Numbered from the stretch's first letter, positions 1 to 7,678 are shown. The stretch is 64,000 nucleotides of DNA from an uncultured Eubacteriales bacterium (GCA_900551295.1 URVJ01000006.1:46228-110227); one strand, 5' to 3'. Numbers and translations: made by a program. The notes: a model not told the origin generated them from the letters alone.

Positions 1-1
1 C

Positions 2-271
2 GGAAACATAAGCGTAATTCCGAAATGCACCGAACGTCCGCCCACGGCAAAAGAGCTGTGCGCCGCGGTGGAAGAATCGGGTGCGGAGCACATTATAATC
101 TCGGACGGAGTGTTAAACGCCGCGGCAATGAACCGTCTTGGATTCGATTTCAAGTGGCTTAATTCTCAGCTTTCAAAAAACGGCTGCAAAAGCGTATCCG
201 ACGTATTCTATCTCGGCGTTGACGACTTAAACAAGGCAACTCTCGTACAAAAGGAGAAAAAATCCTCATGA
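2..271 (+). CDS. DUF421 (YetF-like) membrane protein, C-terminal part
   Basis: The reading frame is open from the window edge, so the N-terminal membrane segments lie outside. The visible 89 residues match the soluble C-terminal part of DUF421/YetF proteins: an acidic helical stretch, then the pattern GCKSVSDVFYLGVDD, which resembles the family's usual G-(I/V)-x-S-V-x-x-V-F-x-A-x-(L/V)-D motif. The stop overlaps the ATG of the next gene (268) by four bases, so the two are probably translated together. Pairing with a DUF4363 gene is common for this family in Clostridia. The molecular role of DUF421 proteins is poorly known; some are linked to spore or envelope properties. Confidence 0.8.
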   Translation, partial: GNISVIPKCTERPPTAKELCAAVEESGAEHIIISDGVLNAAAMNRLGFDFKWLNSQLSKNGCKSVSDVFYLGVDDLNKATLVQKEKKSS

Positions 272-666
272 AAACTTTAATTAAATCCGCCGTGCTTTTC
301 CTTATTGTTGTCGCGTTTGTAATTGTAAATTCGGTTCTTCTTTCAAACCTGTTTTCCGACATAGACTCACGCCTTGACAAGATGCCCGATTCCGAAAAAA
401 AGCTTTCCGAAATGAGCGTTTCCGAAAGGAAGGAATATTCAGAAAATCTTGACAAGATAAAAGACCGCTGGCTTTCATGGGAGCAGTATATCTACATCAC
501 TCTCAGCCACGACGTTTCCGCGGAGTTTACCGACAATCTTTTACCCACGATAGAATACTTTGACTCCGAGGACTATTCCTCATATCTTGCAAGCCTTGCG
601 GAAGCCAAGGACGTTCTGAAACAAATACGCCACAACGAGGGCGTTTCGTTCGGCACACTGTTCTGA
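268..666 (+). CDS. DUF4363 family protein
   Basis: A 132-residue protein with one hydrophobic N-terminal segment (about residues 5-25), followed by an acidic, helical extracytoplasmic region with a WLSWEQYIYI stretch. Length, the single membrane anchor and the position directly after a DUF421 gene (ATGA overlap) fit the DUF4363 family. Function is unknown; linkage suggests it works with the DUF421 protein at the membrane. Ribosome site AAAGGAG lies about nine bases before the ATG, inside the upstream gene. No catalytic motif is visible. Confidence 0.7.
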   Translation: MKTLIKSAVLFLIVVAFVIVNSVLLSNLFSDIDSRLDKMPDSEKKLSEMSVSERKEYSENLDKIKDRWLSWEQYIYITLSHDVSAEFTDNLLPTIEYFDSEDYSSYLASLAEAKDVLKQIRHNEGVSFGTLF

Positions 667-700
667 TATGTGTGCGCAGTACGAAAAAGGGCGCAAAAAA

Positions 701-719
701 GGACCGGCATTACCGATCC
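701..719. terminator. Hairpin between convergent DUF4363 and rpsT genes
   Basis: The arms GGACCGG and CCGATCC pair with one mismatch around a CATTA loop. On the minus strand the hairpin is followed by a run of six T, so it can end rpsT transcription; on the plus strand it may serve the DUF421/DUF4363 operon. Confidence 0.6.
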
Positions 720-739
720 GAAATTTGCTTTTTGCCTTA

Positions 740-1003
740 TTACTTCATAGCGTTGAGCTTAACTGTAAACTGGCCTTTTTTTCTTGCTGCTGCATTGATA
801 TGCAGAGTGCCCTTTGCAACTGCCTTATCGAGTTTGCTTACTGCTTCTTTGTAGCTAACCTCGGCTGCTGCCTTATCGCCTGCCTCAACAGCCTTTTCAA
901 ACTTCTTCAAAGCTGTTTTGAGACTTGTCTTGAACATCTGATTCTGAAGAGTCTTTGCTTCTGTAACCTTAACTCTCTTCTTAGCTGACTTGATATTCGG
1001 CAA
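740..1003 (-). CDS. rpsT: 30S ribosomal protein S20
   Basis: Small basic protein of the 30S subunit that binds 16S rRNA. The sequence starts [10 protein letters not shown] and carries the lysine-rich helices with an A-A-R-K-K-G-Q-F motif near the C-terminus typical of S20; 87 residues is the normal length. The start is a TTG at 1003. A GTG three codons upstream lies inside the Shine-Dalgarno GGGAGGTG, so it cannot be the start, and the family begins at [17 protein letters not shown] box lies close upstream, giving a short leader. It is divergent from gpr, the usual neighbour in Clostridia. Confidence 0.95.
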   Translation of the reverse strand: MPNIKSAKKRVKVTEAKTLQNQMFKTSLKTALKKFEKAVEAGDKAAAEVSYKEAVSKLDKAVAKGTLHINAAARKKGQFTVKLNAMK

Positions 1004-1152
1004 AGTGTTCACCTCCCTGTTATTTTAGCACGTCCTAAAGACATACTGATACATTTACTTTTATGTATTTTACCACGGTTTTATCCAAAATACAATACCC
1101 TATGCGCATTTTTAACAACTTTTTCAATATTTGCGCCTGCAAGGAGATAAAA

Positions 1153-2088
1153 ATGAAAGAATTTCGTACAAAATACACAGTCCGCACCGATCTTGCCGTC
1201 GAAGCACGGGCGTATTCCGCCGAAAAAGGCGACACTTCCGATGGAATTATAACCGCAAGTTATGAAAAAAGCGGTCTTATTATTGAAGAGCTGATTATAA
1301 CAAACGAAACAGGTTCGCGCACTCTTTCAAAGCCCTGCGGGCGATACGTCACGGTAAACGCCGGAAAAATATGGAGTTACGACCGCCAAGCCTTTGACAA
1401 TGCAGCCGAAGTTACGGCAGGGATAATACGTTCGTTCATACCCGAACGCGGTTCATGTCTTTTCTGCGGCATGGGAAACGCCGATATCACTGCCGACGCA
1501 TTCGGCCCCCTTGCAGCGGAAAACTTTATTGTGACAAATCACATAAAATCAAGCGATCCCGACTTATTTTCTTCACTCGGACTGCGGCAGACAATGTGCG
1601 CGGTTCCGGGCGTGCTTGCAAAGACGGGAATAGAGGGTGCAAAAATAATTGAGGGCATAATTAAAAGAGCGCGTCCCGATTTTGCGATAGTCGCAGACGC
1701 GCTTGCCTCGCGGAAACTCTCTCGCCTCGGAACAACGATACAGATATGCGACAGCGGAATAAGTCCCGGTTCGGGCGTAAACAATGCGAGAAGTGCGCTG
1801 AGCCGCGAAAGTCTCGGAATACCGGTAATTGCGATAGGCGTGCCTACCGTCGTTGACGCGCAGACGCTTGCTCTCGATATTCTCTCCGACGCCGCTCAAA
1901 AAAGCGAAAATTCCGAAAGCTTTGCCGACGCCGAAAAGCTGCTTGCGGAAAATCCGTCCGCTTTTTTCGTTACACCCAAAGACACCGATCATATCGTACG
2001 CGACGCCGCCAAACTCGTCGCTTTTTCAGTAAATCTCGCTCTCCACAATGATATGACTACCGCCGAAATCGAAGAATTCCTGAGCTGA
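1153..2088 (+). CDS. gpr: GPR endopeptidase (germination protease)
   Basis: Spore protease that starts degradation of small acid-soluble proteins during germination, freeing DNA and supplying amino acids. The 311-residue product has the N-terminal motif RTDLAVEA, which resembles both the SASP cleavage consensus and the autoprocessing site of the GPR zymogen. It also has the family core VADALASR, ICDSGISPGSG and GIPVIAIGVPTVVDA. The start ATG at 1153 has AAGGAG six bases upstream; a longer in-frame extension to 1063 has no ribosome site. Known GPRs are made in the forespore under sigma G; I did not identify a sigma G promoter by eye. Confidence 0.95.
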   Translation: MKEFRTKYTVRTDLAVEARAYSAEKGDTSDGIITASYEKSGLIIEELIITNETGSRTLSKPCGRYVTVNAGKIWSYDRQAFDNAAEVTAGIIRSFIPERGSCLFCGMGNADITADAFGPLAAENFIVTNHIKSSDPDLFSSLGLRQTMCAVPGVLAKTGIEGAKIIEGIIKRARPDFAIVADALASRKLSRLGTTIQICDSGISPGSGVNNARSALSRESLGIPVIAIGVPTVVDAQTLALDILSDAAQKSENSESFADAEKLLAENPSAFFVTPKDTDHIVRDAAKLVAFSVNLALHNDMTTAEIEEFLS

Positions 2089-2094
2089 TAACGA

Positions 2095-2770
2095 GGGGAA
2101 CGCAGGGATACGCAGGGATACGCGCTTTTCTGAAGAAAAGCTGCAAAAGACTTTCGTAGCCCTTAATTTAGAAAAGAATTATGGGATACTCTCTGCCGCC
2201 GGCTTATACCGTCAGCCACCAAAAGGCAGGCGGCTGACTCAAATCTGAACAGGTGCCGAAGCAAGCTATGGCAACCAAGAATAATAATAAAAAAAGATAA
2301 CTCTGTGCGTTGGATTTAACTTTGCACGGAGTTTTTTGCTAAACATAAAAGTAACATTTGTAAAAGTCATCTCGCGCAAGCGAGCCGGGCGCAAAAATAA
2401 GTCCTGTTGACTGCGTAATAACTTGAAAAAATTACTTTTTCGCACCTCAAATAAAGTTTACGCAGAGCGCAGCGTGACATGGCACAAAACCCACATTATG
2501 TCAACCGATTTTTGCTTATATACCAACCCCATCGAGCAGTGCGGAGCATCTGCGAGCGAAGATAAGAATTTCGGAGGTGCATGAAAAGTTTTACCGACGA
2601 TAGTTTGATGTTCGGAAAGAAAGCCGCGCTTTCGCTGCGGCGTCTGAGCGGCGAAAATCTTTTGTTTACGCTCTTTAGAGCGCCGCGCCGCCTTTTCGAT
2701 TCCGAAAAGGCGAGGGAATAGAGTTGCACATGGAAGCGGATAACCCGTTTCCGCCTAAATTAAGCAACAA
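2095..2770 (+). repeat. Interspersed non-coding repeat block, copy 1
   Basis: This is most of the 1.1 kb gap between gpr and smpB. Module A (about 2113-2283) has hairpin GCTTTTC/GAAAAGC, then stem GTCAGCC (2211-2217)/GGCTGAC (2232-2238), then the conserved AGGTGCCGAAGCAAGC. Module B (about 2290-2415) has a terminator-like hairpin ACTCTGTGC/GCACGGAGT followed by T6, then CTCGC-GCAA-GCGAG and AAGTCCTGTTGACT. Module C (about 2480-2750) has palindromes such as CCTTTTCG/CGAAAAGG and ends GAATAGAGTTGCACATGG. Related modules recur near 23.4-24.3, 33.2, 45.1, 61.2 and 63.9 kb. No transposase or credible ORF is present. Before module A, a ten-base motif (ACGCAGGGAT) repeats in tandem. Confidence 0.8.
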
Positions 2771-2837
2771 TCCGCCAAAAGAAAAAGAAAGTGCAGACTT
2801 GCATAAAGCGCAAATCTGCAAATTCAAAAGGAGTGTT

Positions 2838-2906
2838 ATGAAGAAAATGAAAAAAACGCCGTTTGGCTGTATATCAACCGGAAGAACCGGAAAGAGAGAT
2901 GGATAA
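2838..2906 (+). CDS. Possible 22-residue peptide
   Basis: An ATG with AAAGGAG five bases upstream opens a 22-codon frame giving a basic peptide with one cysteine (core TPFGCISTGRTGKRDG). A hairpin (GCAGA and TTGC pairing with GCAA and TCTGC, 2803-2829) lies just before the ribosome site. I do not recognise the peptide. It could be a small protein or a chance frame behind a repeat. Nothing else gene-like is seen between 2770 and the smpB promoter. Confidence 0.25.
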   Translation: MKKMKKTPFGCISTGRTGKRDG

Positions 2907-3161
2907 GCCGAGACGCGTTTTGCAAATTGAAGGGTTGGGATAAACAATCTGCGGTATGACAATAAAGGAATTTCAAAGCGTTTGCTCTTTTGCCTCGGCT
3001 TTGATTGTATTATAAGCGGCATTTCTTAAACCAGCCTGATGTCAATGTGAAATTAAGCAAAGCTTTATGTGAAAAAATTCTGAAAACGCATAAAATTTCC
3101 CGATGTGTAAATATTCTCTGTATAACGCGGCAAAAATTAATCCGAAAATTGCTTTATACTA

Positions 3162-3190
3162 TTGAAAAAGAACCGAGTTAGTGCTAAAAT
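3162..3190 (+). promoter_or_regulatory. Promoter of smpB
   Basis: TTGAAA (3162-3167), 17-base spacer, TAAAAT (3185-3190), with TGC just before the -10. The predicted start of transcription is about 30 bases before the smpB ATG. Confidence 0.7.
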
Positions 3191-3229
3191 ATACTCGTTA
3201 TAGCTTTTTGACGGAAGGAAGTGTGCTGC

Positions 3230-3700
3230 ATGGCTGAAAAAACAAAGGAAAACCGCATTGCGGCTCAGAATAAAAAGGCATATCACGACTACTTTGTGGA
3301 CGAAACATACGAGGCAGGCATCGCACTGTCGGGAACAGAGGTCAAAAGTGTAAGAACGGGCGCCGTCAATATGAAAGACTCTTTCTGCCGCGTCGAAAAC
3401 GGCGAAATGATTATGTTCGGCGTACACATAAGCCCGTATGAAAAGGGAAATGTGTTCAATAAAGATCCTATGAGGCAGAGAAAGTTGCTGCTGCACAAAA
3501 AAGAAATCATGAAACTTTTCGGTCTGTGCGGCAAAGAGGGATATACGCTTGTTCCGCTTAAAATGTATTTCAAAGGCTCGCGCGTAAAAGTCGAACTCGG
3601 TCTGTGCCGAGGCAAAAAGAACTATGACAAGCGCGATTCAGAAGCAAAAAAACAGGCAAACCGCGACATTGAAAGAGCATTGCGCGACAGAAACAGATAA
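3230..3700 (+). CDS. smpB: SsrA-binding protein SmpB
   Basis: Binds tmRNA and delivers it to stalled ribosomes in trans-translation. The 156-residue protein shows the OB-fold signatures [20 protein letters not shown] and the C-terminal GKKNYDKR tail needed for tmRNA accommodation. The ATG at 3230 is ten bases after GGAAGGA; a GTG at 3221 is too close to that site. The tmRNA gene it serves lies 1.4 kb downstream on the same strand, with an esterase gene and its decayed copy between. Confidence 0.97.
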   Translation: MAEKTKENRIAAQNKKAYHDYFVDETYEAGIALSGTEVKSVRTGAVNMKDSFCRVENGEMIMFGVHISPYEKGNVFNKDPMRQRKLLLHKKEIMKLFGLCGKEGYTLVPLKMYFKGSRVKVELGLCRGKKNYDKRDSEAKKQANRDIERALRDRNR

Positions 3701-3721
3701 AATGTTCACAGGAGTATTTTT

Positions 3722-4031
3722 ATGATATACGAAACTCATAAAATCAAACTCGATTATTCCAAAATCGACGCGCCCTTTACGGGCTTTGAACCGACGCTGA
3801 AACTCATTTGAAGATATGAATGTTCCCTGCGAAAGCACACTCAGATTTGCCTCGGCTCTCAGAAAGTGCGGAGTACCGTTTGAAATGCATATCTATGAAA
3901 AGGGCGGCCACGGCATGGCGACGGGCAACAGAGTGACAAACAACTGCACCTTGCGCGCAAAAAACCGGATTGCGGAGTCTGCGGCATGGATTGCAGATAA
4001 CAGAATCGGTTATATTGAAGAAATAAAATAA
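3722..4031 (+). pseudogene. Decayed copy of the downstream esterase gene
   Basis: The first 28 codons closely match the N-terminus of the intact gene at 4054 (MIYETHKI-LDYSKI). At about 3805 the sequence jumps, out of frame, to the region matching nucleotide 4704 of the intact copy (TTTGAAGA), and the last 71 codons then match its C-terminus ([20 protein letters not shown]). About 0.57 kb, including the oxyanion and nucleophile motifs, is missing. It reads as a tandem duplication followed by an internal deletion. The surviving C-terminal frame (ATG 3816) is probably not translated. Confidence 0.85.
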
Positions 4032-4053
4032 AAAACAGAAAGGAATATCGGCA

Positions 4054-4926
4054 ATGATTTACGAAACACATAAAATCGAGCTTGATTATTCAAAAATTAA
4101 CGCGCCCAAAATCGACTATACCCCGACACTGACTCTTATGATTCCCAATCTTGAAAAGGAATTTGAGGGCTGCGACAACTACGCCGCACGTCCGACAGTA
4201 CTTATTCTTCCCGGCGGAGGATATGCGTTCAGATCCGACAGAGAGGCAGAGCCTATCGCAATGCACTATCTCACGCACGGTTTCAACTGCGCGGTACTGT
4301 ACTATTCGGTAGCTCCGGCAATCTTCCCGGTTTCGCTGCTTGAAGTTCTGACCGCGGTCAAATTCCTGCGCGATAATTCGGAAAAGTACCATGTATACAA
4401 GGATAAGCTGTATGTCTGCGGGTTTTCGGCAGGCGGACATCTTGCGGCAAGCGCAGGAACTCTGTGGAACGGCAAAGAGGCAAAGGATTATTTCGGAAAT
4501 ACCGACGATCTGAAGCCCTCCGGCACAATACTTGCATATCCCGTAATATCCAGCGACTTTGACGGCTGTACGAGAATACACAAGGGTTCGTTCAACAATC
4601 TTCTCGGCCCCGACAGAATGAATGACACGGATATGCTCGAATATCTCTGCCTTGACAGACGCGTAACGCGCGATACTTCGCCTACATTTATCTGGAGCAC
4701 GTTTGAAGACACCTGCGTTCCCTGCGAAAGCACACTCAGATTTGCATCGGCACTCAGAAAATGCGGCGTGCCGTTTGAAATGCACATTTACGAAAAGGGC
4801 GGTCACGGTATGGCAACGGGCGACAAGGTTACAAACAATGCCGTTTTCCGCGCAAAGGACTGGCTTGCGGAATCTGCGGCATGGATCGCAGATAACAGAA
4901 TCGCTTACATAGATGAAATAAAGTAA
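4054..4926 (+). CDS. Alpha/beta hydrolase, acetyl-esterase-like
   Basis: A 290-residue cytoplasmic hydrolase of the alpha/beta fold, close to the acetyl(xylan) esterase/BD-FAE type. Visible motifs are the oxyanion loop PGGGY (about 53-57), the nucleophile elbow GFSAGG (Ser about 125), an acidic residue in TFEDTCVP, and the catalytic His in KGGHGMA near residue 267. No signal peptide is seen, so a cytoplasmic role on acetylated sugars or small esters is likely, but the substrate cannot be read from sequence. AGAAAGGA precedes the ATG. It is flanked by its decayed duplicate and ssrA. Confidence 0.8.
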   Translation: MIYETHKIELDYSKINAPKIDYTPTLTLMIPNLEKEFEGCDNYAARPTVLILPGGGYAFRSDREAEPIAMHYLTHGFNCAVLYYSVAPAIFPVSLLEVLTAVKFLRDNSEKYHVYKDKLYVCGFSAGGHLAASAGTLWNGKEAKDYFGNTDDLKPSGTILAYPVISSDFDGCTRIHKGSFNNLLGPDRMNDTDMLEYLCLDRRVTRDTSPTFIWSTFEDTCVPCESTLRFASALRKCGVPFEMHIYEKGGHGMATGDKVTNNAVFRAKDWLAESAAWIADNRIAYIDEIK

Positions 4927-4970
4927 GGAACAAAAACGATCCGTCCGGTGAACATACGCGCGGCTGCGTA

Positions 4971-4999
4971 TTGACAAAAACGCCGGACGGTGGTACAAT
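4971..4999 (+). promoter_or_regulatory. Promoter of ssrA
   Basis: TTGACA (4971-4976), 17-base spacer ending TGG, TACAAT (4994-4999). It lies about 68 bases upstream of the mature 5' end, leaving a leader to be trimmed. Confidence 0.75.
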
Positions 5000-5066
5000 A
5001 TTAAACACGAAATGTGCGGCAGTGTGCGTTTAAAGACGCATTTTCGCGGCAAAAATAAAAATATAT

Positions 5067-5421
5067 GGGGGCGTAAAGGTTTCGACGGGGATTCTAAAGT
5101 ACGTTAAGCGGGCAGAGGTGCGGAAGCTCTTTAAAACGCCGCAATTTTAAAATTAAACGCTAACAATAATAAATTAGCTTACGCTGCCTAACTTTGGCGG
5201 CCGTCATACCGATGAGGACTGCGGCTTCGGATATGGCGTCATTTTGCAGTGAACGTGAACGGAAACAAGCTTTGACGTCCGTCATGAACCAATGAAGCTA
5301 CTCTTTGAGAGCTGCCTGTTTGTCGGTGCTCTTAAAGGGGAAATCTAACGACAAACTACGCTCGTAGAAAGATGTGCGGCAGGGTTTTCGGACAGGAGTT
5401 CGACTCTCCTCGCCTCCACCA
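5067..5421 (+). ncRNA. ssrA: Transfer-messenger RNA (tmRNA)
   Basis: Rescues stalled ribosomes with SmpB. The 5' end GGGGGCG pairs over seven bases with CGCCTCC before the encoded ACCA 3' end (one G-U). The 5' consensus GTAAAGGTTTCGACGGGG and the T-arm GGAGTTCGACTCTCC are intact. The tag reading frame (5159-5191) reads ANNNKLAYAA then TAA, ending in Ala-Ala as expected for ClpXP recognition. The 3' end is also the left boundary of an integrated element, and its sequence is fully preserved. Confidence 0.97.
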
Positions 5422-5441
5422 AATGGACATTGGACGAACAC
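5414..5441 (+). other. Left attachment site (attL) in the tmRNA 3' end
   Basis: The ten-base core CTCCACCAAA (5414-5423) is followed after exactly 11 bases by the arm CGAACAC (5435-5441). The same core, gap and arm occur at 20472-20499. The sequence right of the core also encodes, from about 5421 to the stop at 5487, a peptide with NTYFFNGGFAVKVWL. This resembles the present C-terminus of the recombinase (NTYYLKSAFVVTVWL), so this side probably encodes the recombinase tail in the excised circle. Confidence 0.7.
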
Positions 5442-5499
5442 ATATTTCTTTAACGGCGGTTTTGCTGTGAAGGTATGGCTCGGATAATGTCGGCAACAG

Positions 5500-5540
5500 A
5501 AAAAGTCCGCTGAGGTCACCACGATCCCAGCGGACTTTTT
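5500..5540. terminator. Bidirectional terminator
   Basis: AAAAAGTCCGCTG and CAGCGGACTTTTT form a perfect 13-base stem, with A and T tracts serving both strands. It directly follows the stop of the 54-residue minus-strand gene and lies 13 bases past the reconstructed recombinase stop (5487). Confidence 0.85.
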
Positions 5541-5704
5541 CACTTTTCTGCGTATTCGGGATGTTTCTCAAGCCATTCCTTGTAAAACACCTGTCCCTCA
5601 TCACTTTCATAGAAACGGCAGATTTCCGGAATGATGTATCGTGCAAAGGCATCCAAAACCTCTTTCGGTATATCTACATCATATTTGTTTTTCTTTTTGT
5701 CCAT
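5540..5704 (-). CDS. Small conserved-looking ORF of the mobile element
   Basis: A 54-residue acidic/basic mixed protein (MDKKKNKYDVDIPKE start; FYESDEGQVFYKEWLEKH near the end). AGAAAGG lies five bases before the ATG, and the gene ends exactly at a strong terminator. I recognise no domain, but short proteins of this kind often sit beside repA in clostridial mobile elements. Function unknown. Confidence 0.6.
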   Translation of the reverse strand: MDKKKNKYDVDIPKEVLDAFARYIIPEICRFYESDEGQVFYKEWLEKHPEYAEK

Positions 5705-5830
5705 ATGTGCCTTTCTGCCATCTATGCGCCCCTGGTTCGCCTGAGAGCCGTTTATTCTTTATCATGGGAAAAGATATGCCCCACAGCGTTTACGTCGCTT
5801 GTGGAGCATAAATTTTCCGATTTTCGACCT

Positions 5831-6223
5831 TTATCCTGACAGATTTTCGCCCGCCTCCTTCGAGCGGATCAGCTTTGCATTTGACGGGTAATTGAGCGTA
5901 ATCAGCGCTGGCTTTCCGAGACCCTGTTTCTTGCGGCAGATCAATCCGCTATATTCCAATTCTCGGAATATGCGTGTGACACACTGCCGACTTCGATGCA
6001 GCTTCTTCTGTGCCTGTTCTACGGTGAAGTAGAGACGGATCGTGCCGTCTGCCTCTATGAATCCGTTAACCTTTGAAATGCTGGCTCTGTCCAGCATAAG
6101 CGCGTACAGCACTTTTGCATCGTTGGATAGATCCGCAAGGCTGTCCTCCATAAGAAACCGCGGGAACGGTATGTACGATGCCGAAAGGCTCTCTGTAGTA
6201 AATCGTAAAAAATTCTGTGTCAT
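5831..6223 (-). CDS. Replication initiator A (RepA N-terminal domain) protein, short
   Basis: 130 residues containing the RepA_N signature: YIPFPRFLMED, then LSNDAKVLYALMLDR, an aromatic/basic wing and a second helix-turn-helix-like part with QKKLHRSRQCVTRIFRELE. Such domains bind iterons at plasmid or ICE origins. Typical RepA proteins run to 250-300 residues, so the C-terminal half is absent and the gene may be a truncated or regulatory form. The ribosome site GGAGG lies inside a decamer repeat just upstream. It is minus-strand, like mobC and the 54-residue gene. Confidence 0.75.
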   Translation of the reverse strand: MTQNFLRFTTESLSASYIPFPRFLMEDSLADLSNDAKVLYALMLDRASISKVNGFIEADGTIRLYFTVEQAQKKLHRSRQCVTRIFRELEYSGLICRKKQGLGKPALITLNYPSNAKLIRSKEAGENLSG

Positions 6224-6230
6224 TGTGACC

Positions 6231-6260
6231 TCCTATCCCATCCTATCCCATCCTATCCAT
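6231..6260 (-). repeat. Three decamer direct repeats before the repA-like gene
   Basis: On the plus strand TCCTATCCCA occurs twice and TCCTATCCAT once, end to end (minus strand GGATAGGATG-like units). They begin 8 bases before the repA ATG, and the unit nearest the gene supplies its ribosome site. Iteron-like or autoregulatory binding sites are possible. 6261-6466 holds no recognisable gene; by position it is where a relaxase gene would be expected to follow mobC. Confidence 0.6.
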
Positions 6261-6466
6261 CAAAAAACGGTATTAATTGGATTGATGGATGACTCTATTG
6301 GGCGTTAGTTTATTTCTTATTGATTTAGGTATGAATTTCATCCTCTGTGAATGTTCGGAAATCCGACGTCCGAAAATCTCAATAACGGTACGCTCCGGAG
6401 CGTCTGGTTATCCACTATCTGAAAATCCGGTGACGGGAAATCCATACACGGATAATCCCCTTGTGG

Positions 6467-6799
6467 TCATAATTCAGCCCGTTGCGACTGCTTGAGTAGT
6501 TCCCAAATTTCACACTGTTTCGCTTTCAACTCGACGATATCATCCTCATAGAAATGCCCTGTCTGATTGATACGGCGGCAGATCTGGTTGATGTTTTCTG
6601 CAACGCGGCTGATGGCAGCAGCCAGTTTCTTTTGCTCGGTGTAATCCACTTTGATGATATAGCCGTCGATCGCCATCTTGCGCAGATAGGCTCCCATGTT
6701 TTTAGTGCCAAGCTGCTCCATCTTTTTCTGGATTAGTTGACGTTCCTGCTCGGTGACACGGAACTAAATGCGGGCTGGTCTGGTGCGATTTTTCATCAT
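6467..6799 (-). pseudogene. Mobilisation protein MobC with in-frame stop
   Basis: MobC proteins help a relaxase nick oriT. From the ATG pair at 6794-6799 (ribosome site AGGGGG) the frame reads MMKNRTRPARI, then a TAG at 6764-6766, then FRVTEQERQLIQKKM and a full MobC-like helical body (GAYLRKMAIDGYII, AENINQICRRINQTG). TAG is a normal stop here (it ends abiEii), so the gene is broken unless translation restarts internally at the ATG at 6721. The relaxase that normally follows is absent. Confidence 0.8.
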
Positions 6800-6905
6800 T
6801 CAATTCCCCCTATGTGAGTAATTTTGAAAATAAAAAGCACCCTCGGTTTAAAAATTGAGAGCGCGTGATAACGAAGATGATTCAGTTTTTTAGAGAATAG
6901 CAAGC

Positions 6906-6955
6906 ACATCCGGTGTCCGTACATCCGGAAATTTTTGTTGTTGGGGGTATCCCAA
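6906..6955. other. Possible oriT remnant
   Basis: Upstream of mobC lie two direct copies of ACATCCGG (6906-6913, 6921-6928) and a short inverted repeat, TTGGG (6941-6945) with CCCAA (6951-6955). Origins of transfer often lie in this position and have this form. I cannot identify a nick site, so this is a weak call. Confidence 0.3.
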
Positions 6956-7025
6956 ACCCATCACCCAGCGTTGACTATCATCATAATTTAATTGTAAATA
7001 TTTTTCGAATATCCTTCAAGATGCA

Positions 7026-7054
7026 TTGACTACAATCGTAATTCTGAGTATAAT
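7026..7054 (+). promoter_or_regulatory. Promoter of abiEi-abiEii
   Basis: TTGACT (7026-7031), 17-base spacer, TATAAT (7049-7054); the AbiEi ATG is 30 bases downstream. AbiEi antitoxins are known to repress their own promoter through inverted repeats; I did not find a clear one here. Confidence 0.75.
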
Positions 7055-7084
7055 ATTATTGAGTTATTGCGACGAGGTGTTTGA

Positions 7085-7678
7085 ATGGATTATATTGCTG
7101 AACTCGCTGCCATTGCCAAGGAGCATGGCGGTATCATTGAAACAAAAATCGCAGCGCAGCATGGCATCTCAAAAGCTATGCTCTACAAGCTGTGCAAAGA
7201 AGATAGAATCCATCGCATTGTAAAGGGACAGTACATCCTTCCCGATGATATGGAGGATGAACTGCTGTCGATAAGCAAGCGTTCAACACAAATCATATTC
7301 TCTCACGAAACAGCTCTGTTCTTACATGGTATTTCGGACAGAACACCCTTTGAACACACAATCACTGCACCGTCCGGATGCATTCCTTCTGCGGCGATCA
7401 AAGCAGAGTGTAAAGTGTACTACATCAAGCCGGAGCTGTTTGATCTCGGCAAGACCGAGCTGAAAACGCCTGCCGGTAATCTCGTTCCCTGCTACGATCT
7501 GGAACGCACCGTTTGCGATGTGATCCGCAGCCGTAATAAGCTCGGAACGGAAACCTTTTTGGCGGCGCTGAAACTGTACGCTGCCAATCCCAAGAAGGAT
7601 TTGAACAAGCTCAATTCTTACGCGAAGAAGATGCGTGTGGCGAACATTCTGCGTCAATACTTGGAGGTGCTTCTGTGA
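7085..7678 (+). CDS. abiEi: Type IV antitoxin AbiEi
   Basis: Antitoxin and autorepressor of the AbiE abortive-infection toxin-antitoxin system. The 197 residues hold an N-terminal winged helix (ETKIAAQHGISKAMLYKLCKE, about 19-39) followed by an AbiEi-type C-terminal domain (SHETALFLHGISDRTPFEHTI; LERTVCDVIRSR). AbiE is a type IV system in which antitoxin and toxin need not bind. The stop overlaps the GTG start of the toxin, showing coupled translation. It is the first gene of the element's plus-strand cargo. Confidence 0.92.
   Translation: MDYIAELAAIAKEHGGIIETKIAAQHGISKAMLYKLCKEDRIHRIVKGQYILPDDMEDELLSISKRSTQIIFSHETALFLHGISDRTPFEHTITAPSGCIPSAAIKAECKVYYIKPELFDLGKTELKTPAGNLVPCYDLERTVCDVIRSRNKLGTETFLAALKLYAANPKKDLNKLNSYAKKMRVANILRQYLEVLL

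Noticed and set aside
2200..2280. Module A as a riboswitch
   Set aside because: Copies do not sit at a fixed distance before genes of one pathway, and one copy lies downstream of a gene end; a mobile or independent RNA fits better.
2496..3022. Minus-strand frames over repeat copy 1 and the gap after it
   Set aside because: They translate hairpin-forming repeat DNA or run past it, have no ribosome sites, and similar frames in other repeat copies are not conserved in length.
4090..5052. Open frame of 320 codons on the minus strand
   Set aside because: Antisense to the intact esterase gene; Cys- and Arg-rich translation without domain sense.
6764..6766. TAG read as sense (altered code)
   Set aside because: abiEii on the same element ends with TAG at the expected family length, so TAG acts as a stop.
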